The position numbers were made by a program, and so were the translations under genes. Below, piece after piece: positions 1-7,576 of a stretch of 33,403 bases of DNA. Below the pieces are notes generated by a model. The model saw only the letters and a program-made list of their open reading frames with translations, searched no databases and had not been told where the DNA came from. The stretch's first letter is position 1, and each line of letters opens with the position of its first letter. Origin of the DNA: an uncultured Flavobacteriales bacterium (GTDB lineage: Bacteria; Bacteroidota; Bacteroidia; Flavobacteriales_D; Sanyastnellaceae); NCBI GenBank assembly GCA_937881575.1, contig CALGEI010000012.1, positions 1 to 33,403 on the forward strand. The letters run 5' to 3'.

Positions 1-276
1 GGAGAGAGCATCATTCCAAAACAATGTCGGGCCCATGGGTTGACAGAAACCGCCTTGATCAGCCGAATCATCGATCATACGTTGTTGATTGACTGACGTC
101 AAAAAACAGGCAGCAACAAAGAGGGGCATCCCGTTGGACGACCCTCCCCTGTTGAATGAAAACAAATAAACTGTTATGAAGCTAGGCTTCGGCTCTATGT
201 ACGGAGCATCCTTTTAAAAGGTTACAGCCGGTCAAGAAGTTTTCTTTTCGATTGAGCCAGCGAGCGTGTCGAACAA
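1..276. other. Window edge and intergenic stretch, no certain gene
   Basis: No complete gene is visible between the window edge and the ruvC stop codon. Two partial frames are open at the edge. On the plus strand one frame runs from base 1 to a TGA at 94-96 and could be the last 31 codons of a gene convergent with ruvC. On the minus strand an ATG at 76-78 opens a frame that leaves the window. They overlap, so at most one is likely real, and neither is long enough to recognise. Bases 121-150 hold a loose inverted AGGGG/CCCCT pair, a weak terminator candidate. A short GAAG/CTTC hairpin lies near 179-191. No tRNA-like fold was seen. Confidence 0.4.
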
Positions 277-852
277 TCAGCGCTTCACGCGATCGGACTG
301 ATCCGTCACAAAGGCCTTCCAACCGCTGTATCCCGCCTGCATTCGAGGCGAAGACAATTGGAAATGATGGCACAATGCCACCGCCAATCCATCGGATGCG
401 TCCAATTCTTTGGGCATTGATGCCATTGGAATCTTCAATGTTCTCGCCACCATGGCAGCCACCTGTTCTTTGCTCGCGGCACCCGAACCGGTGATGGATT
501 GCTTGATTTTTCGCGGAGCATATTCTGAAATCGGAACGTCGCAAGACAGGGCCGCCGCCAAGGCTACTCCCTGGGCGCGGCCAAGTTTCAACATGGATTG
601 CACATTCTTCCCGAAGAACGGCGCCTCGACAGCCAAGTGATCCGGTGCATGGGTTTCGATCAATGCGATGCAACGATCAAAAATGCGCTTCAGCTTGACC
701 GCATGATCTGGATATTTCGACAAATGCAGCGCACCCATTTCCAGCATTTCCACCTCCTTGCCAACACACCGAATCACCCCGTAGCCCATGATCGTGGTGC
801 CCGGGTCGATTCCCAAAATGATCTGTTCGTTGATTTTTTTATCCGCTGGCAT
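277..852 (-). CDS. ruvC: Holliday junction endonuclease RuvC
   Basis: RuvC cuts four-way DNA junctions after RuvAB branch migration in recombination and repair. The 191-residue protein has the RNase H-like fold signature GIDPGTTIMGYG near the N-terminus and all four expected acidic catalytic residues: D16, E76 (in VEAPFFGKN), D151 and D154 (in DASDG). The length matches the family. I chose the ATG at 852 (MPADKK); an ATG at 870 adds six residues (MYLRWR) that the family does not need. The C-terminal tail is slightly extended. The gene is head to head with the flippase-like gene at 889, leaving only 36 bases (18 if the longer start is used), so its promoter probably overlaps that gene. ruvA and ruvB are not in the window. 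Confidence 0.95.
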   Translation of the reverse strand: MPADKKINEQIILGIDPGTTIMGYGVIRCVGKEVEMLEMGALHLSKYPDHAVKLKRIFDRCIALIETHAPDHLAVEAPFFGKNVQSMLKLGRAQGVALAAALSCDVPISEYAPRKIKQSITGSGAASKEQVAAMVARTLKIPMASMPKELDASDGLAVALCHHFQLSSPRMQAGYSGWKAFVTDQSDRVKR

Positions 853-888
853 GCGCCAACGAAGGTACATTTGGAATACCGTTTCCAG

Positions 889-1836
889 ATGCCTCCTGCC
901 CCAACACCCTTCAAAACGCTTTTCAAGCGCTTCCTTCCTTGGATTTCCACGGGAGCTGTTGTGACGTATTTGATTTGGGCAACATCACACCATGGAGTTT
1001 GGAAGGCCCAACTTGCGGACCTCATTCCCTCGCACCCTGTGTGGTTGATTGCTTTGATATTCGCCATGCCGCTCAACTGGTTCTTGGAATCTTGGAAATG
1101 GCACCGCCTCTTGCAACGCACGGCGGCATTCTTTCAGTCTTTTCGGGAAGTGTTGATCGGCTCATCCTGGGGCTTCATTACCCCCAATCGGACGGGAGAC
1201 GTGGTTGCGCGAGTCGCCTATTTGCCCGAGGACAGTCGCGCCCAAGGAACGCGCGCCTTCATGACCGGTGCATTCGCTCAAATGTGGATCACAGGCTTTG
1301 CCGGCACCTGCGCCTGGTGGGTGGTCCAGTCCAACGAACCTCATCATTTGGCCCTCTTCTCGGAATGGTCGCCTGTGATCGGCGCATTGCTCGTTGCCAC
1401 AACAACATTGACCTTGGTGATTTACTTGCTCTGGCGCTGGCCTGCGCGGTGGAATCGCTTTTCGGTGGCTTCAACTGTGTTGCACTCTGCACCCGTATCC
1501 CGCATGTTGCGGATGGAAATTTTGGCGCTGAGCGCCCTGCGATTTGCCGTGTTCGCGGTCCAATTTTTTGCAGCCTTGTCCGCTTGGGGGATCTCTCTAA
1601 GCGGCTTGCGCGCCTGGTACATTCCGCTCGTTTACCTTGGCAACATGATCATTCCCAGTGCGGCACTTTCAGAAATGGGCACCCGGGAAGCGCTGACGCT
1701 GGCGCTGTTTCAACCGGAGCCGTCCCAATGGTGGGCGACTGTCGTCGCTGTCTTTGCCGTTTGGCTGATCAATTTGGGAGTTCCCGCGTTGGCGGGTGCC
1801 GCCCTCGTTCTTCGTCATCAAAACAACGCACGATGA
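889..1836 (+). CDS. Flippase-like integral membrane protein (LPG synthase TM / UPF0104 family)
   Basis: A 315-residue membrane protein with about seven to eight hydrophobic segments. It resembles the lysylphosphatidylglycerol synthase transmembrane domain family (PF03706): an early W-rich segment, a conserved-looking TPNRTGD stretch around residue 100, and a late SEMGTREAL segment. Family members without the soluble synthetase domain are often called flippases, but few have a proven substrate. The open frame continues upstream to 598, but those 97 codons are antisense to ruvC and read as low-complexity nonsense, so the ATG at 889 is the sensible start. Its TGA overlaps the ATG of the glycosyltransferase gene (ATGA at 1833-1836), suggesting translational coupling. 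I infer that it may move a lipid made by that enzyme. Confidence 0.8.
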   Translation: MPPAPTPFKTLFKRFLPWISTGAVVTYLIWATSHHGVWKAQLADLIPSHPVWLIALIFAMPLNWFLESWKWHRLLQRTAAFFQSFREVLIGSSWGFITPNRTGDVVARVAYLPEDSRAQGTRAFMTGAFAQMWITGFAGTCAWWVVQSNEPHHLALFSEWSPVIGALLVATTTLTLVIYLLWRWPARWNRFSVASTVLHSAPVSRMLRMEILALSALRFAVFAVQFFAALSAWGISLSGLRAWYIPLVYLGNMIIPSAALSEMGTREALTLALFQPEPSQWWATVVAVFAVWLINLGVPALAGAALVLRHQNNAR

Positions 1837-2957
1837 GTGCGTTTCTCACCACCATGGCGTGGGTGATCAGCATGAGCTGGTGGTTCATCGCGCTCCTCGT
1901 GATCATAGGCTATGCTTGGGTTGTCCGCACGTGGCTTCATCGTTGGAAGGAAATCCCCGTCCAACCGTGGTCGCCTGTGCATGCCACACGATCCGAATTG
2001 ACCGCCATCATTCCCTGCCGGAATGAAGCTAAAAACCTACCGCATCTTCTGCAAGACTTGAGGCGACAGAGCCTCCAACTGGACATCATCGTCGTGGATG
2101 ATGCCAGCGAGGACAACACCGCAGGGATTGCTGAAGCACTGGGAGTCACCGTAATTTCCAGCCCAACACCCGGCAAAAAATCGGCCTTGATCGCCGGCAT
2201 TCAAATCGCCCAAACCGAATGGATCGCCACGCTGGATGCCGATGTCCGACTCGGTGAATTTTGGGCAGAGGCCATGGTCATGGCGGCATTGCAGCAAGAT
2301 GCCACTGCAGTCATCGGTTCGGTCACACTCAGACCGCATCTCACGGCATGGGACCGTTTCCAAGCTTTGGAGTACGGCGCCATGATGGTTTGGATCGGTG
2401 GCGGGGTCAATGCCAAAGGATTGGCCATGGGGAGTGGAGCCAATTTACTTTTCAGACGAGAAGATTACCCCACTGATTCCTTGGCGCTCTCTTTGGCGTC
2501 AGGAGACGATACGTTTGCCTTGGAGGCCATTCGCAAAAACAAAGGACGACTTGTTTGGCAAGGGGATGCCCGTGCGCGCGCCACGACCGCCGGAACGGCA
2601 ACTTGGTTCTCGCTTTGGACCCAACGGGGAAGATGGGCATCCAAAACTCCGCATCTGAATGATCCGGAAACCATTCTCATTGCGGTTTTGGTCGGAGCCG
2701 TTCAATGTGCCCTGCTGATCTGGAGCTTGGCAGCAGCCTGGACCCTTACATGGCCTTTCGGACTGGCGATGCTTTCACTTTGGATGCTGAAGATCGCCAT
2801 TGATTATCGCTTGCTCAAGTTGGTCGCATTCGAGTTTGAAATTCACGTTCGGAAGCGAGATTTATTTCAATTCGCACCCCGCTACTTGATTTTGGTTTTG
2901 GGCGCCTGGATCCAAATCCTTCGGCGGAAGGTGGTTTGGAAAGGACGTCGGATCTAA
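1833..2957 (+). CDS. Membrane-anchored family 2 glycosyltransferase
   Basis: A 374-residue GT-A fold glycosyltransferase. An N-terminal membrane segment (about residues 13-34) precedes the catalytic domain. The motifs run in order: VVDDAS with D89-D90, the metal-binding DAD at 135-137, SGDD at 223-226 (the likely catalytic base region), and QRGRW at 264-268, the QxxRW signature of processive or lipid-directed GT2 enzymes. Two or three hydrophobic segments follow (about 280-330 and 350-365). The ATG at 1833 overlaps the flippase-like gene by four bases, and the frame upstream of it is a shadow of that gene. Sugar donor and acceptor cannot be read from the sequence. Transfer to a lipid carrier at the inner membrane, in partnership with the coupled membrane protein, is an inference. 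Confidence 0.85.
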   Translation: MSAFLTTMAWVISMSWWFIALLVIIGYAWVVRTWLHRWKEIPVQPWSPVHATRSELTAIIPCRNEAKNLPHLLQDLRRQSLQLDIIVVDDASEDNTAGIAEALGVTVISSPTPGKKSALIAGIQIAQTEWIATLDADVRLGEFWAEAMVMAALQQDATAVIGSVTLRPHLTAWDRFQALEYGAMMVWIGGGVNAKGLAMGSGANLLFRREDYPTDSLALSLASGDDTFALEAIRKNKGRLVWQGDARARATTAGTATWFSLWTQRGRWASKTPHLNDPETILIAVLVGAVQCALLIWSLAAAWTLTWPFGLAMLSLWMLKIAIDYRLLKLVAFEFEIHVRKRDLFQFAPRYLILVLGAWIQILRRKVVWKGRRI

Positions 2958-2968
2958 CTTCACCTCCC

Positions 2969-3838
2969 ATGGAAGCTTCTGCATCGCGTCCCTTTTCCCA
3001 ACATCGACCTGCCGCTTTTGGTCTGGTTTGGATCGTATGCCTGGTGCTCGTTGCCTTGGGCGGTGCTCGACTCCGTCCTGACGGCACTCCTTATGCCAAC
3101 CTCCAGCATCTTGAATGGGCTTTATTGTCACCGGGAGCCACCATGGCAAACGCCGATGGTGCGGAACAGCATTTTATTTTGGGAACAGATCGTTACGGGC
3201 GAGACTACCTCAGCCGCTTGATGGCGGGATCGGCGATTAGCCTCAGCGTTGGTGGAATCGCCGTGTTGATCTCTCTACTCATTGGCGTTTTTCTCGGTGC
3301 TTGGGCGGGATACCGCGGGGGCAAGGTGGATGCGGTCATCAGCTGGCTCATCCAAGTCGTTTGGACCTTGCCCACCTTGCTCATGGTCTTGGCCATTACC
3401 CTCGCTTTTGGCAAGGGTTTCTGGCAAGTTTTTGTCGCCATCGGGTTGACCATGTGGGTTGATGTAGCCCGCGTTGTGCGCGGGCAATTCATTTCGCTGC
3501 GTGAACAAGAATTCGTTGAAGCGGCTCAATCTCTTGGTTTCTCTGACTTCCGTATCATGTTTCGCCACATGTTGCCCAATGCCGCCGGACCCATCATCGT
3601 CGTCGCAGCCGCGAATTTTGCCGCGGCCATCCTCATTGAGTCAGGACTCAGTTTTTTAGGATACGGTGCTCAAATTCCGATGCCCAGTTGGGGCAACCTC
3701 GTTCAGGAACATTACCACCTCATTACCGGCCGACATGCTTGGCTTGCATTGCTTCCTGGCGGTCTCATTGTCAGCGTTGTGCTCGCTTTCACCTTTGTTG
3801 GTGACGGCATTCGTGAATGGCACCGTGCTGAAAACTAA
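2969..3838 (+). CDS. OppC/DppC-type ABC transporter permease
   Basis: A 289-residue inner-membrane permease of the peptide/nickel ABC import family. It shows the N-terminal hydrophobic segment, the periplasmic LGTDRYGRDYLSRL motif typical of OppC and DppC, and the cytoplasmic coupling (EAA) loop EAAQSLGFSDFRIMFRHMLP that contacts the ATPase, followed by membrane segments to the end. Start: the ATG at 2969 (MEASAS) leaves 11 bases after the glycosyltransferase stop; an in-frame ATG at 2936 would overlap that gene by 22 bases. No partner permease, ATPase or binding protein is in the window, so the rest of the transporter must be encoded elsewhere. The substrate is probably oligopeptides, but this is not shown by the sequence. 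Confidence 0.88.
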   Translation: MEASASRPFSQHRPAAFGLVWIVCLVLVALGGARLRPDGTPYANLQHLEWALLSPGATMANADGAEQHFILGTDRYGRDYLSRLMAGSAISLSVGGIAVLISLLIGVFLGAWAGYRGGKVDAVISWLIQVVWTLPTLLMVLAITLAFGKGFWQVFVAIGLTMWVDVARVVRGQFISLREQEFVEAAQSLGFSDFRIMFRHMLPNAAGPIIVVAAANFAAAILIESGLSFLGYGAQIPMPSWGNLVQEHYHLITGRHAWLALLPGGLIVSVVLAFTFVGDGIREWHRAEN

Positions 3839-3871
3839 AACCGCCGAGCGCACCCAATTGCGATTCATTTG

Positions 3872-3879
3872 TAAATTCG
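3872..3879 (+). promoter_or_regulatory. Weak -7-like box before the GDP-fucose synthase gene
   Basis: TAAATTCG matches the Bacteroidota -7 box TAnnTTTG in all but one base and lies five bases before the ATG at 3884. No TTTG partner is found 19-21 bases upstream, so this is only a candidate. The gene may also be read from the upstream operon, 45 bases away. Confidence 0.25.
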
Positions 3880-3883
3880 CCTC

Positions 3884-4831
3884 ATGAGTACAGTTCCTGA
3901 TTTTCATGCGAAAATTTACATTGCAGGACACCGCGGGATGGTGGGTTCTGCCATTGTGCGCCGATTGGAATCGTTGGGATATACCAACCTCATTACCCGA
4001 ACGCGACAGGAGCTGGACCTGATCAATCAAGCGGAGGTCGATGCGTTTTTTGAAACTGAAAAACCGGCTTTGGTCTATCTCGCCGCAGCCAAAGTGGGAG
4101 GCATCCACGCCAATAACATCTACCGTGCTCAGTTTCTTTATGAAAACCTGATGATCGAAGCCAACATCATCCATTCAGCTTGGAAACATGGTGTGACCAA
4201 GTTGCTTTTTCTCGGATCAAGTTGCATTTATCCCAAGCTGGCTCCACAGCCTTTGCAGGAAGAGTCCTTATTAACAGGGCCCCTGGAGCCAACGAACGAA
4301 CCGTATGCCATTGCCAAAATTGCGGGAATCAAATTGTGTGAGACGTATCGGGATCAATACGGGGCCAATTTCATCAGCGCCATGCCCACCAATCTCTACG
4401 GACCCGGTGACAATTATGACCTCGAAACAAGCCACGTATTGCCCGCCTTGTTGCGCAAAATCCACACGGCTAAAATGAACGGGACTCCTTCTGTCTCATT
4501 GTGGGGTACGGGCTCTCCGAAACGCGAGTTTTTGCATGTGGATGATCTCGCAGAAGGATGCGTGCATCTCATGGACCAGTATGACGGCAGTGATTGGGTC
4601 AATCTGGGGACAGGGGAAGACTTGAGTATCCGCGAGCTCGCAGAGATGATTTGCAGCATTGTGGGCTACGACGGCGTCCTGGACTGGGACACATCCAAGC
4701 CAGATGGCACCCCCAGGAAACTGATGGATGTGAGCCGGGTGAATGCCCTTGGCTGGACGGCCAGCATCGGATTGAGAGCGGGCATCGAACGGGTGTATGC
4801 CGAGGTTCAAAGCACGTTTGAATCCGCATGA
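3884..4831 (+). CDS. fcl: GDP-L-fucose synthase (epimerase/reductase)
   Basis: Fcl (WcaG) turns GDP-4-keto-6-deoxy-mannose into GDP-L-fucose with NADPH, the second step after Gmd. The 315-residue protein is an extended short-chain dehydrogenase with the nucleotide-binding GHRGMVG at 15-21, the serine-rich GSSCIYP at 111-117, and the catalytic Y141xxxK145 (PYAIAK). The family-typical [10 protein letters not shown] and [12 protein letters not shown] stretches follow. The length is normal for the family. The TGA overlaps the ATG of the Wzi-like gene (ATGA at 4828), linking nucleotide sugar supply to capsule assembly. The matching gmd lies 20 kb downstream at 24889, so the pathway is complete in this window but split. 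Confidence 0.95.
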   Translation: MSTVPDFHAKIYIAGHRGMVGSAIVRRLESLGYTNLITRTRQELDLINQAEVDAFFETEKPALVYLAAAKVGGIHANNIYRAQFLYENLMIEANIIHSAWKHGVTKLLFLGSSCIYPKLAPQPLQEESLLTGPLEPTNEPYAIAKIAGIKLCETYRDQYGANFISAMPTNLYGPGDNYDLETSHVLPALLRKIHTAKMNGTPSVSLWGTGSPKREFLHVDDLAEGCVHLMDQYDGSDWVNLGTGEDLSIRELAEMICSIVGYDGVLDWDTSKPDGTPRKLMDVSRVNALGWTASIGLRAGIERVYAEVQSTFESA

Positions 4832-6273
4832 CGCAAGGGCCGCATCTTCCCTCCAACAACTCCTTGATCAAATGGCCTTTGTGGCTTTTCTGTATCCTGT
4901 GGCTAGCCCCAGCGGCGGATGCACAAATCATCCGAGATGTTTTTGGGAATGTTCCGGCGATTCGTCACCCCAAGGAAATCCAGCCTGCTGAGGGCAGCCC
5001 GTGGAAGCAAATTTGGCACCGGCATTTGTTTGACTTTTCGGACTCCATCAACTCCCTTGTTGTTGACCCCGTCGTGCAGGCTCATTGGGGGCAGGCCCGA
5101 GGATTGGAGACAGATGCGATCTGGGACAACATTCGCGGGGCACGTTTCCGAGCGCGCATCGATGGGATGTGGTACGTTGGCGGAGAGTTGCTCGAGCGGC
5201 AAGGTATTGCCAGCCCCATGCTGGGCCATTGGGCAGCGCAAAAACGCATTCCGGGATGGGGACGATCAAAGCTGGGGCGCGACAGGGGGAACAACACGGC
5301 CGACAACGCGTATTATGACGTCTCAAGAGCGCGCGGATGGTGCGGATGGAGCAATGACACCTGGTTCGTTGATGGCGGGATTGATGCGCTGCACATCGGA
5401 GCAGGAACAGGCAGTGCTTTTTTGTCCATGGAAGCCGCTCCTGCACCGTACATCCGTGTTGCCCGAGAAGCAGGCAAGCACCGCAGCACCATATGGGCAA
5501 CCCGTTGGGTGGGAACAGAGCGCGGTCCATTGGGTGAAACTGCTGAATCGCTTCTCAATCGTTCCCGTGCCCTATTTGCCATGCAATCGTGGCAACTCAC
5601 ACCTCACCTTCTCATGCAAGGGGTATATTCCTTCGTTCAAGAGAAGGAGAATTCCGTTGCCATGGGGTCCTGGGAAGGCTGGAATGAAGGCGATCTCTAC
5701 CGTGCACAGCGTCACTGGGGAGGATTGGAAGTGCAGCTCACTGGTTCTATTGATGCCGCTCTACCTTGGAGAATCTATATACAAAGCGCCACGGATGTGG
5801 TGCCAAGACAAGGAGAGGCGTATCATACCAGCACGGACCGAACCGCACTGACGCACCTTGCTGGGCTCAACATTCAAGTGAGTTCTTTCAGCCTTCAGCT
5901 CGAATACATTCAGAGAGGAAATGCCCACTGCCGTGATTGCTTCGGCCAACTGGCTGCTGATGGGGTCATTCAAATGGCAGGGCCCGCTCGAGCATTGTTA
6001 GAGAATGGAGGCATTTCAGTTCAAGCTCCTTGGGAAGAGAGTCTGCGTTTGAATGCACATTGGGGCCTGTCCAAAGCCCTTTCATTGCAACTGCAAGCTG
6101 AATCCAATGCGCTTTTTTCTTGGATCACTCCACAATTCCTCTGGAACATCCAGACCGCATGGCCACTGAGGGCATTTGCTTCCTACACCGCCGGCTTGCA
6201 TGAAAGCGAGACCCCTTCAACCAATTTTAGCTATTGGCAATTGGGTGTGCGTTCCGGTCTGATGTCATTTTGA
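4828..6273 (+). CDS. Capsule assembly Wzi-family outer-membrane protein (first copy)
   Basis: A 481-residue exported protein. Residues 14-33 form a signal peptide (hydrophobic [13 protein letters not shown] followed by AADAQ), and the rest is rich in W, G and alternating residues as in an outer-membrane beta-barrel. It resembles the Bacteroidota capsule assembly Wzi family (PF14052): the region with [11 protein letters not shown] near residue 210 aligns with QAAPLPFASLRV in the second copy at 7577. E. coli Wzi is an 18-strand lectin barrel that holds capsule on the cell surface; that this protein binds the local polysaccharide is inferred. Its ATG overlaps the fcl stop codon. Similarity between the two copies is weak by eye, so family placement is less certain here than for the second copy. 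Confidence 0.65.
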   Translation: MTQGPHLPSNNSLIKWPLWLFCILWLAPAADAQIIRDVFGNVPAIRHPKEIQPAEGSPWKQIWHRHLFDFSDSINSLVVDPVVQAHWGQARGLETDAIWDNIRGARFRARIDGMWYVGGELLERQGIASPMLGHWAAQKRIPGWGRSKLGRDRGNNTADNAYYDVSRARGWCGWSNDTWFVDGGIDALHIGAGTGSAFLSMEAAPAPYIRVAREAGKHRSTIWATRWVGTERGPLGETAESLLNRSRALFAMQSWQLTPHLLMQGVYSFVQEKENSVAMGSWEGWNEGDLYRAQRHWGGLEVQLTGSIDAALPWRIYIQSATDVVPRQGEAYHTSTDRTALTHLAGLNIQVSSFSLQLEYIQRGNAHCRDCFGQLAADGVIQMAGPARALLENGGISVQAPWEESLRLNAHWGLSKALSLQLQAESNALFSWITPQFLWNIQTAWPLRAFASYTAGLHESETPSTNFSYWQLGVRSGLMSF

Positions 6274-6341
6274 GCTGAGCACAATATTCTTGAATTATGA
6301 ACAGCCTCAATGGGGCACTTTTATCTTAGCATGGGTATTGT

Positions 6342-6367
6342 TCGCTATGATTTTCGTACTTTAGCGA
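6342..6367 (+). promoter_or_regulatory. Inverted repeat and possible promoter box before wecA-like gene
   Basis: The 98-base gap before 6372 holds an inverted repeat, TCGCTA (6342-6347) and TAGCGA (6362-6367), separated by 14 bases. The right arm overlaps TACTTTAG (6357-6364), a one-mismatch -7 box, and the repeat ends five bases before the ATG. It could be an operator or a leader hairpin; nothing in the sequence decides. Confidence 0.25.
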
Positions 6368-6371
6368 CGAA

Positions 6372-7529
6372 ATGATCATATTCGTCGCAATTTCATCCTT
6401 CTTTATGACTCTTTTTGGTATGCCGACCTTAATTAAGGTCGCCAAACTGAAACAGCTCGTTGATGAGCCCGGTGAAGACAGAAAGATCCACCACCGGAGT
6501 GTCCCGACAATCGGAGGAGTGATGATTTTCATCTCAGTTTTTTTCAATGTGTTGTTCTGGGCAGGGTTGATAGGGGTCGATGCCTCTTTTGACGCCTCCG
6601 CCCAACCCATGACACTTGCCTGCCTTGTCTTGATTTTCTTCATGGGCCTGAAAGACGACATCATCGGCATGTCTCCCAGCAAGAAACTCTTGGTGCATTT
6701 GTTCATTGGTCTAGCGCTAACGACCATCAGTGAATACCGCATCGAGTCATTCGGCGGATTGTTCGGCGTCTATGAACTTCCAGAATCACTGAGCATCATT
6801 TTCTCCATTTTCGTTTACATCGTCATCGTCAACGCCTGGAATTTGATTGATGGATTGGACGGATTGGCTGCAGGCTTTACGGTCATCGCTATGAGCGCAT
6901 TTACATTTTGGTTTTTGAGCGTTGGCGCAATGTCCGAAGCTCTGTTATCCATTGCAACAGCTGGGACATTGCTCGGTTTCTTGGTGTTTAATTTCGCTCC
7001 AGCGCGCATTTTCATGGGCGACTGCGGTTCGCTCTTCGTTGGCGTCATAGGTTATGTGCTTGCAACCTCAGTGATCGCCACCCCCATTGAAGCAATTCCT
7101 GACCATTTGCTCTTAGTGTCTAAAGAGGTCTTGGTCATGGGCATTTTGTCCTACCCGCTGGTTGATACGCTTCGTGTCTTCATTCTACGTGCAGCTCGTG
7201 GCATTTCACCATTTCATCCTGACCGCAACCACTTGCACCACCGACTCATGATGCAATTTGGCACCCACAGGAAAACCGCCATAAGTGTCTATGCGTATTC
7301 CATAGCCATGATTCTATTGGCTTTTTCGACGCCTTATTTGCGTGGAATTCTCCCCCTCGAAATTCTGTTCTTTGGCTTATTGGCCATTGCTTTTGGAACG
7401 TTCTATCCTACCTTGAGGAGGACGAAAAAAAGCTACATGATTAGCCTACTGCTCGACCAACCTGAAATCCCGAAAGGCAAGAAGAAGCCACTCGATGGTG
7501 TGGATTCTAAACAATCCATTTTGGCTTGA
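6372..7529 (+). CDS. WecA/MraY-family undecaprenyl-phosphate sugar-1-phosphate transferase
   Basis: A 385-residue polytopic membrane enzyme that would move a sugar-1-phosphate, usually GlcNAc-1-P, from its UDP form to undecaprenyl phosphate, the first step of lipid-linked polysaccharide synthesis. Family motifs are all present: the substrate loop DRKIHHRSVPTIGG (36-49), the Mg-binding aspartates D95-D96 (KDDIIG), NAWNLIDGLDGLAAG at 154-168 with D160 and D163, MGDCGS at 215-220, and a late HHRLM motif. About ten hydrophobic segments are visible. The ATG at 6372 gives a good first membrane helix. The gene sits between two Wzi-like genes in a surface polysaccharide context, which favours WecA-type function over MraY. 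It might initiate O-antigen or exopolysaccharide. Confidence 0.9.
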   Translation: MIIFVAISSFFMTLFGMPTLIKVAKLKQLVDEPGEDRKIHHRSVPTIGGVMIFISVFFNVLFWAGLIGVDASFDASAQPMTLACLVLIFFMGLKDDIIGMSPSKKLLVHLFIGLALTTISEYRIESFGGLFGVYELPESLSIIFSIFVYIVIVNAWNLIDGLDGLAAGFTVIAMSAFTFWFLSVGAMSEALLSIATAGTLLGFLVFNFAPARIFMGDCGSLFVGVIGYVLATSVIATPIEAIPDHLLLVSKEVLVMGILSYPLVDTLRVFILRAARGISPFHPDRNHLHHRLMMQFGTHRKTAISVYAYSIAMILLAFSTPYLRGILPLEILFFGLLAIAFGTFYPTLRRTKKSYMISLLLDQPEIPKGKKKPLDGVDSKQSILA

Positions 7530-7576
7530 TTGCTCCCCGCGTGTTGGGCTCAATCTTGACCCCGTCTGAGACGAGG

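Noticed and set aside
94-101. TGACGTCA palindrome
   Set aside because: Eight-base palindromes are frequent, and there is no promoter or gene start next to it.
182-673. 163-codon minus-strand open frame over ruvC
   Set aside because: It reads through ruvC in another frame; the ruvC frame has all four catalytic residues and this one has no motif.
598-888. N-terminal extension of the flippase-like gene
   Set aside because: The 97 codons are antisense to ruvC and lack membrane segments; the ATG at 889 opens directly into the first helix region.
939-1832. Long upstream extension of the GT2 gene
   Set aside because: It is the flippase-like gene in the wrong frame, full of Cys and Arg, with no family pattern.
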